Assembly (NCBI RefSeq): GCF_002564105.1
Contig: NZ_PDBX01000001.1
Span: 62,001-126,000, forward strand
Direction of reading: 5' to 3'
Source: Collimonas sp. PA-H2
Lineage (GTDB): Bacteria; Pseudomonadota; Gammaproteobacteria; Burkholderiales; Burkholderiaceae_D
DNA length: 64,000 nucleotides
The stretch's first letter is position 1. Every line of letters starts with the position of its first letter. Position numbers and translations under genes: made by a program. The notes under the pieces were generated by a model. That model was not told where the DNA came from. It worked only from the letters and a program-made list of their open reading frames with translations, and did no database searches. This document shows positions 36,836 to 47,179 of this stretch, piece after piece.

Positions 36836-38743
36836 TCAGGCTTTGGTCTCGACCTCGTTCTTGAGGCGCTCCACCAGTACGTCGATAGGCATCACACCCA
36901 GGTCGACATTGCCCCGCGCTCGCACGGCCACTGTGTTTGCATCCCGCTCTTTATCACCGACAACCAGTATATAAGGCGGCTTCTGCAAAGAATGCTGCCG
37001 TATTTTATAGGTAATCTTCTCATTACGCAAATCAGTCTCTACCCTAAACCCTTGTTTTTTCAGCGTTTGCGCAACATTCTGCACATATTCGGACTGGGCG
37101 TCGGAGATATTCAAAACAACAACTTGCACTGGGGCAAGCCACAAGGGCATGGCGCCGGCGTGATTTTCGATCAGCATGCCGATAAAACGCTCCAGCGAGC
37201 CGACAATAGCACGATGCAGCATGACCGGTACTTTGCGGCCGTTGTCTTCAGTGACATATTCCGAACCAAGGCGGCCCGGCATCGAAAAGTCGACCTGCAT
37301 GGTGCCGCACTGCCAGGAACGGCCGATCGAATCCTTCAGGTGGTACTCGATCTTCGGACCGTAGAAAGCGCCCTCGCCCGGCAACTCCTCCCACTCGGCG
37401 CCGGAAGCGCGGATGGCTTCGCGCAAGGCATTTTCCGCCCTATCCCAGACTTCTTCCTCGCCGACCCGCTTTTCAGGACGCAGAGCCAGCTTGACCGCCA
37501 CTTCGGTAAAGCCGAAATCGAGATAGACCTTGCGCACCAGCTTGTCGAACACCGCAACCTCATCCTGTATTTGTTCTTCTGTACAGAAAATATGGCCGTC
37601 ATCCTGGGTAAAGCCGCGTACCCGCATCATGCCGTGCAAGGCGCCGGACGGCTCGTTGCGATGGCACTGGCCAAACTCACCGAAGCGCAGAGGCAGGTCG
37701 CGATAGCTGTGCAGGCTGGAATTGAAAATCTGGATATGGCCAGGGCAGTTCATCGGCTTCAGCGCATAGCTGCGGTTTTCCGATTCGGTAGTGAACATGC
37801 TTTCGCGATAATTTTCCCAGTGGCCAGTCTTTTCCCACAGGGACCGGTCGAGGATCTGCGGCGCCTTGACTTCCTGATAACCATTGTCGTTATAGACACC
37901 GCGCATGTACTGCTCGACCTGCTGCCAGATCGACCAGCCCTTGGCATGCCAGAAAATCAGGCCCGGCGCTTCGTCCTGGAAGTGGAACAGGTCGAGCGCG
38001 CGGCCCAGCTTGCGGTGGTCGCGCTTTTCCGCCTCTTCCAGCATGTGCAGATAGGCTTCCTGCTCATCCTTCTTGGCCCAGGCAGTGCCGTACACCCGCT
38101 GCAGCATTTCATTCTTGGCGTCGCCGCGCCAGTAAGCGCCGGCCAGTTTCATCAGCTTGAATACTTTCAGCTTGCCGGTCGACGGCACATGCGGACCGCG
38201 GCACAGGTCGGTGAACGTGCCTTCCGTGTAGAGCGAGACTTCCTGGTCTTGCGGAATCGAGCCGATCAGCTCTGCCTTGTAAGCCTCGCCGATCGATTCA
38301 AAATAGGCAATCGCCTCATCGCGCGCCACCACCTTGCGTGTGACAGGCTCGTCCTTCTTAGCCAGCTCAGCCATCTTCTTTTCGATTTCCAGCAAGTCTT
38401 CCGGAGTGAACGGACGCTTGTAGGCGAAATCGTAGTAAAAACCGTTTTCGATCACCGGCCCGATAGTCACCTGCGCGTCAGGAAACAGTTCCTTGACCGC
38501 GTAGGCCAGCAAATGCGCTGTCGAATGGCGGATCACTTCCAGGCCGTCGGCATCCTTGTCGGTCACGATCGCCAGCTCGACATCGCGCTCGATCAGGAAA
38601 GAAGTATCGACCAGCTTGCCGTCGACCTTGCCGGCCAAAGCCGCCTTGGCCAGGCCGGCGCCAATGCTGGCGGCGACCTGCGCCACAGTCAGCGGCGCGT
38701 CGAATTGACGCTGTGAACCATCGGGAAGTTTGACTGCTATCAT
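36836..38743 (-). CDS. thrS: Threonyl-tRNA synthetase
   Basis: A 635-residue class II synthetase. TGS domain ([20 protein letters not shown], 1-60); editing domain with [17 protein letters not shown] (HxxxH) near 75-90; catalytic core with [36 protein letters not shown] and [17 protein letters not shown]; and a C-terminal anticodon domain. The ATG at 38743 has GAGG at a good distance; a GTG 24 bases upstream has no ribosome site. It heads the thrS-infC-rpmI-rplT-pheST-ihfA group, with 59 bases to infC. Confidence 0.96.
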   Translation of the reverse strand: MIAVKLPDGSQRQFDAPLTVAQVAASIGAGLAKAALAGKVDGKLVDTSFLIERDVELAIVTDKDADGLEVIRHSTAHLLAYAVKELFPDAQVTIGPVIENGFYYDFAYKRPFTPEDLLEIEKKMAELAKKDEPVTRKVVARDEAIAYFESIGEAYKAELIGSIPQDQEVSLYTEGTFTDLCRGPHVPSTGKLKVFKLMKLAGAYWRGDAKNEMLQRVYGTAWAKKDEQEAYLHMLEEAEKRDHRKLGRALDLFHFQDEAPGLIFWHAKGWSIWQQVEQYMRGVYNDNGYQEVKAPQILDRSLWEKTGHWENYRESMFTTESENRSYALKPMNCPGHIQIFNSSLHSYRDLPLRFGEFGQCHRNEPSGALHGMMRVRGFTQDDGHIFCTEEQIQDEVAVFDKLVRKVYLDFGFTEVAVKLALRPEKRVGEEEVWDRAENALREAIRASGAEWEELPGEGAFYGPKIEYHLKDSIGRSWQCGTMQVDFSMPGRLGSEYVTEDNGRKVPVMLHRAIVGSLERFIGMLIENHAGAMPLWLAPVQVVVLNISDAQSEYVQNVAQTLKKQGFRVETDLRNEKITYKIRQHSLQKPPYILVVGDKERDANTVAVRARGNVDLGVMPIDVLVERLKNEVETKA

Positions 38744-38825
38744 TTTGGGCCTCATATCGGCGTTCACTTGGGACGACGCCGGATTGAATTAAGTTGAACG
38801 TATACTTTACAAAAACGCGGACGAA

Positions 38826-38852
38826 AAAAAACGCGGACCAGCCGCGCTTTTT
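38826..38852 (-). terminator. Terminator downstream of the RND efflux operon
   Basis: CGCGG-accag-CCGCG (38832-38846) is flanked by A-run and T-run on both sides, so it can end minus-strand transcription leaving the efflux operon before thrS. The rest of the ~360-base gap (38744-39101) shows no gene. Confidence 0.65.
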
Positions 38853-39101
38853 TCATCATGCAGGTAGAAAAAGGCCTCGACTAGTGTCGCTCACAGATTG
38901 TGGTGGTAGTTCGCGGTGTCATAACCGGGATGCCTTTCTCGCTCTTACAGATGTTGAATTCGTTGCAGCTGCACCGCCGGGAATGACGACAACAGGATGC
39001 TTCCGATCATACCAGAAAATTTATGCGGCATGGCAAGCGCGCAACATGCGCTGTTGCTAATCTGCCTAAAACGCCGCCCAATTTCCGGCTAAGCGGCGCA
39101 T

Positions 39102-40592
39102 TTACCGCGCTGTTGCAGCCGCCAACGGCTCGCCGCGATTCCACCAGCCCCCGCCCAGCGCCTGGAACAGCGCCGCCGTATCGGCAAAGCGCGCCGCCTG
39201 CGCCTGCGCCAGGCCGATTACCGCCTGCTGATAAGTTTGCTGCGCCGTCAACAAGGTCTGCGGCGTGGCGGCGCCCAGCTGCACCGATTTGCGGGAGATC
39301 TCCAGGCTGCGCGCGGCGGCGCGCTCGGCCAGATACTGCGCCTGCAACGCGTCGGCATCGTATTGCAAGGCGCGCAGGCTGTCGGCGACGTTCTGGAAGG
39401 CGTGTATCACGGTACTTTGATACTGTGCCGCGGCCTGCTCCAGCAAGGCTTCCGAAGCGCGCTTCTTGTGCAGCAGCGCGCCGCCGGCAAACAGCGGTTG
39501 CGTCAGGCCGCCGACCAGGCTCCACAGGCCGGTGCCCGCGGTGAACAAATCCCCCATCTGCGCGGCGGCGCTGCCGATATTGGCGCTCAGGGTAATCTGC
39601 GGCAGCATATTGGCGGTAGCCACGCCGACGGCGGCGCTGGCGGCATGCAGCTGCGCTCCCGCCGAACGGATGTCGGGGCGCTGCTGCACCAGGCTTGAAG
39701 GCAGGCTGAGCGGCAGCTGCTGCGGCAAGCTGAGGCTGGCCAGATCGAATTTCTGCTCCAGCTCTTCGCTCGGGAAACGCCCTGCCAAGACCGTCAGCAG
39801 GTCACGCTGCAGCGCCAGCGATTTTAGCAAGGGCGGCAGGCTGGCCTGGGTCTGCGCCAGGGCCGCCTGCTGCGCCAGCACGTCGGCCTGGGCCACATCG
39901 CCCAGCTGGTACTGACGCTGCAGCAGCGTCAGCAATTCGCCCTGCACCTTGAGCACTTCCTGCGTCGCCGCAATCTGCGCACGCAATGCGGCTTCCTGCA
40001 CGGCAGCCGCGACCACGTTCGAGGTCAGCGTCAGATAAGCCGCTTCCAGCAGGAATTTCTGCTGCTCGGCCTGGGCTTGCAAACCTTCCACCTGGCGGCG
40101 GTTGCCGCCGAACGCATCCAGCGTATAGGAAACGCTGACCTGGGCGGTGTGCAGGTTGAACGGCGACGTGCCCTGCCCCGCCGACACAGGCTGCTTCTGC
40201 CGGGTCGGCGCCAGGCTGGCGTTGACGCTCGGCAGGAACGCACCCTGCTGCGCCGACACCTGCTCTTGGGCGGCACGCAGCGCCGCCTGCGCTGATTGCA
40301 GATCCGGATTGGCCTTGAGCGCCTGTCCGATGACGGCATTCAATGCCGGAGAATTGAACAGGGTCCACCATTGGGCGGGAATATCCATGCCTTCGACGAA
40401 CTGCTGGGCTGCGCCGCCGGTGGTCTCTGCGGACGAGGTTTTTGCCTGTAGCGGCTCTTTAGTGTAAGCCTTGACTTCCGGCGCGTCCGGCTGCTTGAAA
40501 TCCGGTCCGGCGGCGCAACCGGCCAGCGCCAGCGCTACTGCCATCACGCAGATTCTCAGCGGCCAATTGAAATGCAATTTCGTTGTATTCAT
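39102..40592 (-). CDS. RND efflux outer-membrane lipoprotein (OprM/NodT family)
   Basis: A 496-residue outer-membrane channel. The lipoprotein signal ALALAGCAAGPDFKQP places the lipidated Cys near residue 25. Two repeats of the outer-membrane efflux (TolC-like) domain follow: PALNAVIGQALKANPDLQSAQAALRAA near 80 and QQRPDIRSAGAQLHAASAAVGVATANMLPQITLSA near 300. It works with the membrane-fusion and RND pump proteins encoded just upstream. The ATG at 40592 (AGGT ahead) gives a proper signal sequence; the earlier in-frame start at 40637 adds charged residues and overlaps the pump gene. Confidence 0.92.
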   Translation of the reverse strand: MNTTKLHFNWPLRICVMAVALALAGCAAGPDFKQPDAPEVKAYTKEPLQAKTSSAETTGGAAQQFVEGMDIPAQWWTLFNSPALNAVIGQALKANPDLQSAQAALRAAQEQVSAQQGAFLPSVNASLAPTRQKQPVSAGQGTSPFNLHTAQVSVSYTLDAFGGNRRQVEGLQAQAEQQKFLLEAAYLTLTSNVVAAAVQEAALRAQIAATQEVLKVQGELLTLLQRQYQLGDVAQADVLAQQAALAQTQASLPPLLKSLALQRDLLTVLAGRFPSEELEQKFDLASLSLPQQLPLSLPSSLVQQRPDIRSAGAQLHAASAAVGVATANMLPQITLSANIGSAAAQMGDLFTAGTGLWSLVGGLTQPLFAGGALLHKKRASEALLEQAAAQYQSTVIHAFQNVADSLRALQYDADALQAQYLAERAAARSLEISRKSVQLGAATPQTLLTAQQTYQQAVIGLAQAQAARFADTAALFQALGGGWWNRGEPLAAATAR

Positions 40593-40623
40593 ATTTTTAC
40601 CTGCTCGTTTTTTATCCGGCGCC

Positions 40624-43600
40624 TTAGCGTCCGTCACGCTCTTTACTGATGCCGCGGCGGCGTTCGATCCAGTTTTCCAGCGAATAATAGAAAGCGGGCA
40701 GGATGAACAGAGTCAGCATGGTGGCGACCACCAGCCCGCCCACCACCACCGTCGCCAGGCCACGCTGGACGTCAGTACCGACGCCGGTAGCCAGCGCCGC
40801 CGGCAGCATGCCGACCGAAGCCACCGTGGCCGTCATCAGCACCGGCCGGAAGCGCTCGAACGCCCCTGCCAGCACCGCATCCCGCAAGGCCATGCCTTGG
40901 CGCCGCACGCGATTGATGTTGGACACCATGATGATGCCGTTCTGCACCGCCACCCCGAACAAGGCGATGAAGCCGACCCCGGTGGCGACGTTGATGGTGC
41001 CGTTGGTGACGCGCAGCGCAATCAGGCCGCCCAGCGCCGCCAGCGGCACCACGCCCAGTATCAGCAGCGCTTGCCGCAACTTGCCGAAGCCGGCGTACAG
41101 GATAACCGCCATCAGGCCCAGCACCAGGCCGAACACCAGGATCAGGCGCGACTGCGCGCGCTCCTGGTTCTCGAACTGGCCGGCCCATTCGAGACGATAG
41201 CTGGCTTTGTCGAAATGCACTTTCTGCGTTACCTGGGCCTGCGCCTCCTGGTAGTAGGACAGCAGGTCGCGATCGGCATAGTCCAGGCGCACGGTCAGCT
41301 GGCGGTGCGTGTTTTCATGGGCGATCGTACTTTCGCCGGTGGTAGTGCGGATATGGGTCACCTGCGACAGCGGAATGCGCGCGCCGCTGGCAGTGGTCAG
41401 CAACAGATTGCCGAGCGCCTCCGGACTATTGCGGCTGTCCTTGGCGAAGCGCACTGTGACGTTATGCACCCGGTCCGCCACATACAGTTGCGTGACCGGC
41501 GCGCCGCCAATGCCGGTCTGGATCAGGGCGGCGATATCGGCGACATTGATCCCCAGCCGCGCCGCAGCGGCGCGATCGATATCGATCGCCACCTGCGGCA
41601 CCGGCGGTTCCTGGAAGATGGCGACGTCGGCCGTGCCCCTGACCTGCTTGAGCACCGTGACGACCTGCTCGCCGATGCGGCGCAATTCCTTGAAATTGTC
41701 GCCGTACACGCGGATCACCAGCGGACTGTGGGCGCCGCCGACCGCGTCGTTGACACCGTCGCTGATCGGCTGGCTGATGCCGATCGAGAAGCCAGGCAGC
41801 TGCGCCAGGCGCTGGTTCAGCTTGTGCACGAACTGCTCCTTGGTCTCGCCGTTAGCCCAACTACTGTAAGGCTTCAGCCCTACCGGCACTTCCATGTGCG
41901 AAGGGGTCCAGGGATCGGTGCCGTCGTCGCTGCGGCCGAGCTGGGTCACCGCATACGACACCTCCGGGAATTCCAGCAAGGTGCGGCGCAGCTCGCTGGC
42001 CATCTCGCTGCCCTTTTCCAGTGACAGTCCGGACGGCATCTGCACTTGCAGCCACAGGGTGCCCTCATCCATGTTCGGCATGAACTCCCGGCCGGTAGCC
42101 GCGCCGAGGGCGATCACGCCGGCCAGCGCCAGCGCGCCGAGGACATACGACACCGCTGGATTGGCCAGCAGCCGTCCCAGGGTGTTGCGGTAGCCGGCGC
42201 TGAGCCACTCCAGCGGCTTGTTATGGAAAATCCGGCGCGGCTTGTGCAAGGCCATGTAAGCCAGGCCGGGCACCAGCACGATGCTGCATACCAGCGCACC
42301 GATCAGCGCATAGCTGACGGTAAACGCCATCGGCGACAGCAGCTTGCCTTCAGCACGCTCGAAAGCGAACAGCGGCAGATAGGCGACGATGATGATCAGG
42401 GTAGCGAAGAAAATCGGCCGTATCACCTCGGTGGTGGCGTCGCGCACATCGGTTTCGCTCAGCTCCGCCTCTGGCTTGGCTTCGCGCCGCCGCAGGATTG
42501 CTTCGGTGACCACGATGGCGCCGTCGACAATAATGCCGAAGTCGATCGCGCCCAGCGAAAACAGGTTGGCCGGCATCTTGGTCAGGTACATCATGATGAA
42601 CACCGTCACCAGCGCCAGCGGGATCGTGACTGCCGCCACCAAGGCGCTGCGCGGGCTACCGAGGAACAGGATGAGAACGATGCAGACCAGGCCGATGCCT
42701 TCCAGCACGGTATGGCCGACCTTGTGGATGGTCAGCTGGATCAGGTCGTCGCGGTCGATGTAGAGTACGATCTTGATGCCCATAGGCGCCAGCTGCTTTT
42801 GCAGCTGCTCGACCTTGGCGTGCACATCCTTGATCACTTCCGAGGCGTTCTGATATTTCAGCAGCTTGACGATGCCCTCGATGGTGTCGGGATTGCGGTC
42901 CTTGCCCAGGATGCCCTGCCGCTCCTGGTGACTGTACTGCAGCTTGCCGAGGTCGCGCACCAGCACCGGCACGCCGCCGGACTGCTTGACCACCACGTTG
43001 CCGAGATCGGTCAGGCTGCGCATCAGGCCGATGCCACGCACCACATAGCCCTGCTCGCCGCGGGTGATGCGGCTGCCGCCGGCGTTGGCGTTATTGTTGT
43101 TGATGGCGCTGGTGACGTCGGACAGCGAAACGCCGAAGCGCTGCAGTTGCTGCTGGTCGACTTCCAGCTGGTATTCCATGGTCAAGCCGCCAAAATTGCC
43201 GACTTCGGCGATGCCGGGCACCTGCTGCAATTCCGGGATCACGATCCAGCGCTGGATCTCGGACAGTTCCAGCAGGTTCTTGCTGTCGGATTCCAAGGTA
43301 TAGCGGTAAATTTCGCCGGCGGCGCTGGTCACCGAATCCAGGCTGGGCGTGATGCCCGCAGGCAGCGCGGCCTGGGTCATGCGCTCGGTGACGCGTTGGC
43401 GCTCCCAATAATCCTCGGCGCCATCCTTGAAGGTCAGGGTAATCAGCGAGAGGCCGAAAGTGCTGGACGAGCGCATGTGCACCAGGCCGGGCGTGCCGCT
43501 CAGCTGACGCTCCAGCGGGATGGTGATCTGCTGCTCCACTTCCTCAGCCGCCAGGCCGGGCGCCTGGGTCGTGACCTGGGCGGTAACGTCGGACAGTTCA

Positions 43601-43719
43601 GGATAGGCTTCCACCGCCATCCGCGTCCACGAGTAATAGCCGAACAGGGTCACCATCAGCACCACTAAGATCACCGCATAACGCTTTTGCAGGCAATAAC
43701 GAACGATCTTGTTAATCAT
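40624..43719 (-). CDS. HME-type RND efflux pump (CzcA family)
   Basis: A 1031-residue inner-membrane proton-driven pump with 12 TM helices and two large periplasmic loops. DFGIIVDGAIVVTEAILRR in TM4 is the heavy-metal-efflux signature (DFGxxxDGAxxxxE) rather than the drug-efflux one. Other landmarks are RMAVEAYPELSDVTAQVTTQAPGLAAEEVEQQIT at the N-terminus and GIIMVSNINRVRRQG near 935. Heavy-metal export is the family expectation, but many CzcA-like pumps have no proven substrate. It overlaps the membrane-fusion gene by 8 bp and shares its operon. Confidence 0.92.
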   Translation of the reverse strand: MINKIVRYCLQKRYAVILVVLMVTLFGYYSWTRMAVEAYPELSDVTAQVTTQAPGLAAEEVEQQITIPLERQLSGTPGLVHMRSSSTFGLSLITLTFKDGAEDYWERQRVTERMTQAALPAGITPSLDSVTSAAGEIYRYTLESDSKNLLELSEIQRWIVIPELQQVPGIAEVGNFGGLTMEYQLEVDQQQLQRFGVSLSDVTSAINNNNANAGGSRITRGEQGYVVRGIGLMRSLTDLGNVVVKQSGGVPVLVRDLGKLQYSHQERQGILGKDRNPDTIEGIVKLLKYQNASEVIKDVHAKVEQLQKQLAPMGIKIVLYIDRDDLIQLTIHKVGHTVLEGIGLVCIVLILFLGSPRSALVAAVTIPLALVTVFIMMYLTKMPANLFSLGAIDFGIIVDGAIVVTEAILRRREAKPEAELSETDVRDATTEVIRPIFFATLIIIVAYLPLFAFERAEGKLLSPMAFTVSYALIGALVCSIVLVPGLAYMALHKPRRIFHNKPLEWLSAGYRNTLGRLLANPAVSYVLGALALAGVIALGAATGREFMPNMDEGTLWLQVQMPSGLSLEKGSEMASELRRTLLEFPEVSYAVTQLGRSDDGTDPWTPSHMEVPVGLKPYSSWANGETKEQFVHKLNQRLAQLPGFSIGISQPISDGVNDAVGGAHSPLVIRVYGDNFKELRRIGEQVVTVLKQVRGTADVAIFQEPPVPQVAIDIDRAAAARLGINVADIAALIQTGIGGAPVTQLYVADRVHNVTVRFAKDSRNSPEALGNLLLTTASGARIPLSQVTHIRTTTGESTIAHENTHRQLTVRLDYADRDLLSYYQEAQAQVTQKVHFDKASYRLEWAGQFENQERAQSRLILVFGLVLGLMAVILYAGFGKLRQALLILGVVPLAALGGLIALRVTNGTINVATGVGFIALFGVAVQNGIIMVSNINRVRRQGMALRDAVLAGAFERFRPVLMTATVASVGMLPAALATGVGTDVQRGLATVVVGGLVVATMLTLFILPAFYYSLENWIERRRGISKERDGR

Positions 43720-44875
43720 TGAGCAGCACTCCGCCCTTGATCACTACGCGATCACCGACCAGCAAACCCTTCTGGATCCTCACGCTGCCGTCTTCCTGAT
43801 TACCGGTTTCGATGGTGCGCCGTTCGAAGGTCCATGGCGCCACCTCGACGAACACTGTGGTGTTTTCATTATTCATCAGCAAGGCGGATGGCGGCACCAC
43901 CGGCGCCGCGGACTGGGCCACCGCAAACGAGGCGTTGGCGAACATGTTCGGCTTGAATTTGCCGTCGCCGTTCGGCACGCTGATGCGCACCAGGGCCCGC
44001 CGCGTATCCGGCTGCAGGACATCGCTGACAAACGCCACATTGCCGCGGAATTTTTCGCCCGGATAGGCTGGCAGGCTGATGTTCACCGCCTGCCCCTTCT
44101 TGACCGAGGCCAGCATGTTTTCCGGCACGCTGGCGGTGATCCAGACATTGTCCAGATTGGCGATGGTCATCAGAACCGCATTCGGATCGTTGGCCGACTG
44201 CCCGGCGCCTATCGATAGCGCGGTGATGCTGCCGGAATTCGGCGCCACCAGGTTGAGCCGCTGGCCGCCGCTGTCGGCGGCGCTGACGCCGCTGGCGTTG
44301 AGCGATTTGAGACGGGTATCGGCACGGGCGAATTCAGCCTGCGCCTGGACATAGGTGCTTTCCGATTGTTCCAGATCCTTGGCCGCGCCGGCGCCGGCCT
44401 GCTGCACGCCGCGCTGGCGATCCAGCACGCGTTTGGTGAGCTGCAGCGTATCGCGCGCCTTTTGCAGGTCGGAAGTGGCCTGGGCAAAATCGCCGGAGGT
44501 CATCACCAGCAGCAACTGCCCTTTGCGCACATGATCGCCAAGGCCGACCTTCAGTTCCAGCACCTTGCCGGCCACCGGCGGCAGGATATTGATGGTGCGG
44601 CCGGGATCGGCTTCCACCTGCGCCGGCAATTCCAGCGCATGGCTTGCATCCAGCGATGCGACGGTTTGCACGGCGACGCGCGAGCGCAGCGGCGAGTGTT
44701 CCGGAATCGTGATGCGCGCACCCTGCCTGATGAAATTGAGGCTGGAGCTGGCGCCGGCTTCGGCGGCAGCGGCCTTGCCCTGATGGCCGAAGGCGACGAA
44801 AGCGATGGCGACGGCAATCAGCGTGGCGACGGCAACGACCGCGAGGGGCTGGCGCTGCAAGAGATTATTTTTCAT
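43712..44875 (-). CDS. RND efflux membrane-fusion protein
   Basis: A 387-residue periplasmic adaptor (HlyD/CzcB-like). The N-terminal membrane anchor covers residues 8-30. The split lipoyl domain (NILPPVAGKVLELKVGLGDHVRKGQLLLVM) flanks an alpha-helical hairpin (about 125-195), followed by the beta-barrel (ITASVPENMLASVKKGQAVNISLPAYPG) and a membrane-proximal domain. The His-rich N-terminal metal-binding segment of CzcB is absent. It is the first gene of the efflux operon; no regulator lies directly beside it. Confidence 0.92.
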   Translation of the reverse strand: MKNNLLQRQPLAVVAVATLIAVAIAFVAFGHQGKAAAAEAGASSSLNFIRQGARITIPEHSPLRSRVAVQTVASLDASHALELPAQVEADPGRTINILPPVAGKVLELKVGLGDHVRKGQLLLVMTSGDFAQATSDLQKARDTLQLTKRVLDRQRGVQQAGAGAAKDLEQSESTYVQAQAEFARADTRLKSLNASGVSAADSGGQRLNLVAPNSGSITALSIGAGQSANDPNAVLMTIANLDNVWITASVPENMLASVKKGQAVNISLPAYPGEKFRGNVAFVSDVLQPDTRRALVRISVPNGDGKFKPNMFANASFAVAQSAAPVVPPSALLMNNENTTVFVEVAPWTFERRTIETGNQEDGSVRIQKGLLVGDRVVIKGGVLLND

Positions 44876-45499
44876 GATGATGCTCGTATTGGAAGATCGG
44901 TTTTCACGTCATCCCGCAAGCTGCGCTTTTGCAAAGGCGGGATACTATTTATTTGCAACGGATGCGGCCAGTGCTGGCGGATCCGGCTTGATCTGGCGCG
45001 GCTGGCAAACCGCGCAGGGAACATGTACAGCGCGCAATGGCAGCCTGCTGGATCGGGGATATCAGGGACTGGGGTCTGCGGGAGTCTTGACCAAAGAGAA
45101 TTTCAGCACTTCAGCGCAGCCGCTCTTTTCAAGCAGATGCGTCACAAATTGCCCGGCCAGCGGCGTCGACAGCATTGAAAGCACAAGGGCCTGGCGCCTT
45201 AGCAATAGAGAATTTTTAAACATCGAAGCAGCGCCAGTGAATACCCATTGATCTCAATCAGCCGCCAACCAGCAGTCCGCGGAAAACCTGACATATGCGG
45301 GCGCCTTTTACCGCGCTCCGCACATGGCCCCTAACTGGGACTGCTACAGACTACAGAGCTATCCTGTCAAAAACCTGAATGGAAGCTGACAAAATCCTGA
45401 CAGGCCAGGAATACCCTCAGACTGACATTTGAAGCGAGACTTTGCCGTCGCAATAAATTATTATCATTGCAACAAAACAAGAAATATACACGGGGAAAA
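44876..45499. other. Intergenic region upstream of efflux operon
   Basis: About 620 bases between the efflux operon start and the VOC gene stop. It must contain the efflux promoter. I see only an AT-rich patch at 45451-45480 with GCAAT/ATTGC half-sites and a TATCATT that weakly recalls a Fur half site. No gene or strong hairpin is visible. Confidence 0.5.
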
Positions 45500-46168
45500 T
45501 TACACAGGGATGACAGTTGCGGAAGGGCCTAACCGGCGCACCCCGGCCGGTGTCTGGATATACGCCGCCAGGCTGGGCGCCATGCCGGCGCCGATAAGGT
45601 TCACGGAAAACGCTCCCTGGAAATCGTTCAGCGCCAGCATGTTGTTGAGCTGCTCCGCATCGGCAGGCGCCATGTTGGCCTCCAGACCCAGCAAGGAACA
45701 ACCCAGGTCAGGCAGCCTGCTGGCCGGATGCGGCTGGACTCGCCATTCGATCAGCGTCGGGGCGACGCCGTGCAGCGGCAGGCTGCCGTCGTCAGGAATT
45801 GTGATCAGCCAATGCAGCTGGCCGCGCGTCATCGGCACAATCGGCCCCAGCGCGATGGGAGATGCAGCGACTGCAGCAGCAATGTCGCTGGTGCGCGCGA
45901 CCCAGGTCGCCAGGCGCGGCCGGATATCTGGCGTGATCCGGTCAAGCTGGAACCAGCGCGGCCGCTCCGGTGGCGGCGCCTCCGGGTTCACGGCAATCAC
46001 TTCCAGGAACAGTCCTTCGCCCAGCCGCAGCAGAGCATTATGGGTACCCATGCGCGGATGTTCGCCGCCGGCTGCAAGCGCGACGCCGAGCGCCTGCTGT
46101 ACGTATGCAGTTCCTTCCGCCAATGAAGGCGCGGTGATCACAAGGTGGTCAATGCAGGTATGCAGCAT
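45500..46168 (-). CDS. VOC/glyoxalase-like domain protein
   Basis: A 222-residue protein of the Glyoxalase_3-like VOC family: [57 protein letters not shown], with one His-Glu metal pair visible (His9 and the Glu of FLEVI). These are single-domain lyases or isomerases of unknown substrate, common in Burkholderiales. The ATG at 46168 opens the conserved strand; the upstream in-frame start adds 38 unrelated residues. It is the last gene of the TetR-led operon, 46 bases behind the small membrane protein. Confidence 0.82.
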   Translation of the reverse strand: MLHTCIDHLVITAPSLAEGTAYVQQALGVALAAGGEHPRMGTHNALLRLGEGLFLEVIAVNPEAPPPERPRWFQLDRITPDIRPRLATWVARTSDIAAAVAASPIALGPIVPMTRGQLHWLITIPDDGSLPLHGVAPTLIEWRVQPHPASRLPDLGCSLLGLEANMAPADAEQLNNMLALNDFQGAFSVNLIGAGMAPSLAAYIQTPAGVRRLGPSATVIPV

Positions 46169-46214
46169 GGTGGTCTTTCGTGTAAGCGCAGTGGCGCAAA
46201 CGATGCTCGCACGG

Positions 46215-46637
46215 CTACCAGAGTGAAATAAATCCGGCGCAAACCAGCAGCGCTGCGGCAAGCAGAGAGCTGCCGGCGCCAACCATGTTACCCAGATAGA
46301 CCAGGCGCGCCAAGCCTTTCGCGCCCGACGCCAGTCCGCGATCGCTGGTAATTACCGCCAGCGGCGTAGCCAGGCAGAAGGCATAGGAAGACAGCAACAG
46401 CGCGCCGACGATGCTCCATTTGAACCCGGCGCTCACCGTGAACGATGGCAGCACGGCGGCGATGGCGAACATCAAGGTCGCCCCAAGCGGGATGCTGAGG
46501 TGGGCAACCCGCCAGGAATTGACGATTTGGGCAGCGGCGCCGCGCTTGATGGCTTTGGCGTAAGGCGCGCCGTAAAGCAAGCCGATCAGCAAGACGACGG
46601 CAGCGTGAAATACGAGATGGCGGGAGGACAGATCCAT
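46215..46637 (-). CDS. Four-helix small membrane protein, unknown function
   Basis: A 140-residue protein with four predicted TM helices (about 8-26, 48-66, 72-92 and 115-138). The pattern [16 protein letters not shown] ... [25 protein letters not shown], with a helix-1 His and an RxAH before helix 2, distantly recalls the hydroxylaminobenzene mutase / styrene-oxide isomerase membrane family. That similarity is weak and by eye only. It is the third gene of the operon behind the TetR regulator and thioesterase. Confidence 0.75.
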   Translation of the reverse strand: MDLSSRHLVFHAAVVLLIGLLYGAPYAKAIKRGAAAQIVNSWRVAHLSIPLGATLMFAIAAVLPSFTVSAGFKWSIVGALLLSSYAFCLATPLAVITSDRGLASGAKGLARLVYLGNMVGAGSSLLAAALLVCAGFISLW

Positions 46638-46659
46638 GGAGCGGCTCGGCGTCTAATGG

Positions 46660-47142
46660 TTATTGACCGGGCGACGCCACGCCGCCATTGGCAGCAAGCA
46701 CGGCAGCGGCGACTGTATCAGGCGGGATCACCCCTTGCTTGCCCTTGACCACGCCTTTGGAAGTGCCTTCGGCAATGATCTTGCCGTCCACGGAAAAAAC
46801 GTGCTGCATAAAGAAATACTTCTCGTCCCAATGGGTGACCTCCAGCTTTGCCTGGAATTTCTTGAAGGCGCCCAGCGATTTGCGGTAGACCATGGTGTGC
46901 TCGGCAACGATCGGCATCCAGCCTTCGCGGATCATGACCCGGGCCAGCCCGGTACGGATGAAAAGATCCACCCGGTTCAGGTCGCATAGCGTCAGGTAGC
47001 GGCCGTTATTGACGTGCAGGTTGATATCGAGGTCGTTGGGAAAGGTCATCAGAGCAATGTCGCTGACGGCCTTGGCGATTGCAAGGCGCGGGCGAAAGAA
47101 GGAGGCAAGAAGCACATAGAAAAGCCGAAAGAATAAATTCAT
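46660..47142 (-). CDS. Hotdog-fold acyl-CoA thioesterase
   Basis: A 160-residue thioesterase of the 4-hydroxybenzoyl-CoA type. After a hydrophobic/basic start (MNLFFRLFYVLLASFFRPRLAI), the hotdog core reads FPNDLDINLHVNNGRYLTLCDLNRVDLFIRTGL, where the Asp-His-Asn region forms the active site, then WDEKYFFMQHVFSVDGKIIAEGTSKGVV. It resembles THEM6-like bacterial proteins of unknown substrate. It follows the TetR gene by 37 bases and precedes the membrane protein gene by 22. Confidence 0.88.
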   Translation of the reverse strand: MNLFFRLFYVLLASFFRPRLAIAKAVSDIALMTFPNDLDINLHVNNGRYLTLCDLNRVDLFIRTGLARVMIREGWMPIVAEHTMVYRKSLGAFKKFQAKLEVTHWDEKYFFMQHVFSVDGKIIAEGTSKGVVKGKQGVIPPDTVAAAVLAANGGVASPGQ

Positions 47143-47179
47143 GGGGATAGCCTGCTCCGGAGGGTAAGGTTTAATGATA

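Noticed and set aside
38881..39000. Possible third REP-like copy ending GGGAATGACGAC
   Set aside because: Only the terminal dozen bases match the elements at 13401 and 34053; no paired hairpin is present.
44366..45178. A 270-codon plus-strand frame entering the efflux upstream region
   Set aside because: Most of it is antisense to the membrane-fusion gene; the part beyond the gene has no coding character.
45451..45480. AT-rich patch with a TATCATT resembling half a Fur box
   Set aside because: Only a half match, and it lies downstream of minus-strand genes with no plus-strand gene to control.
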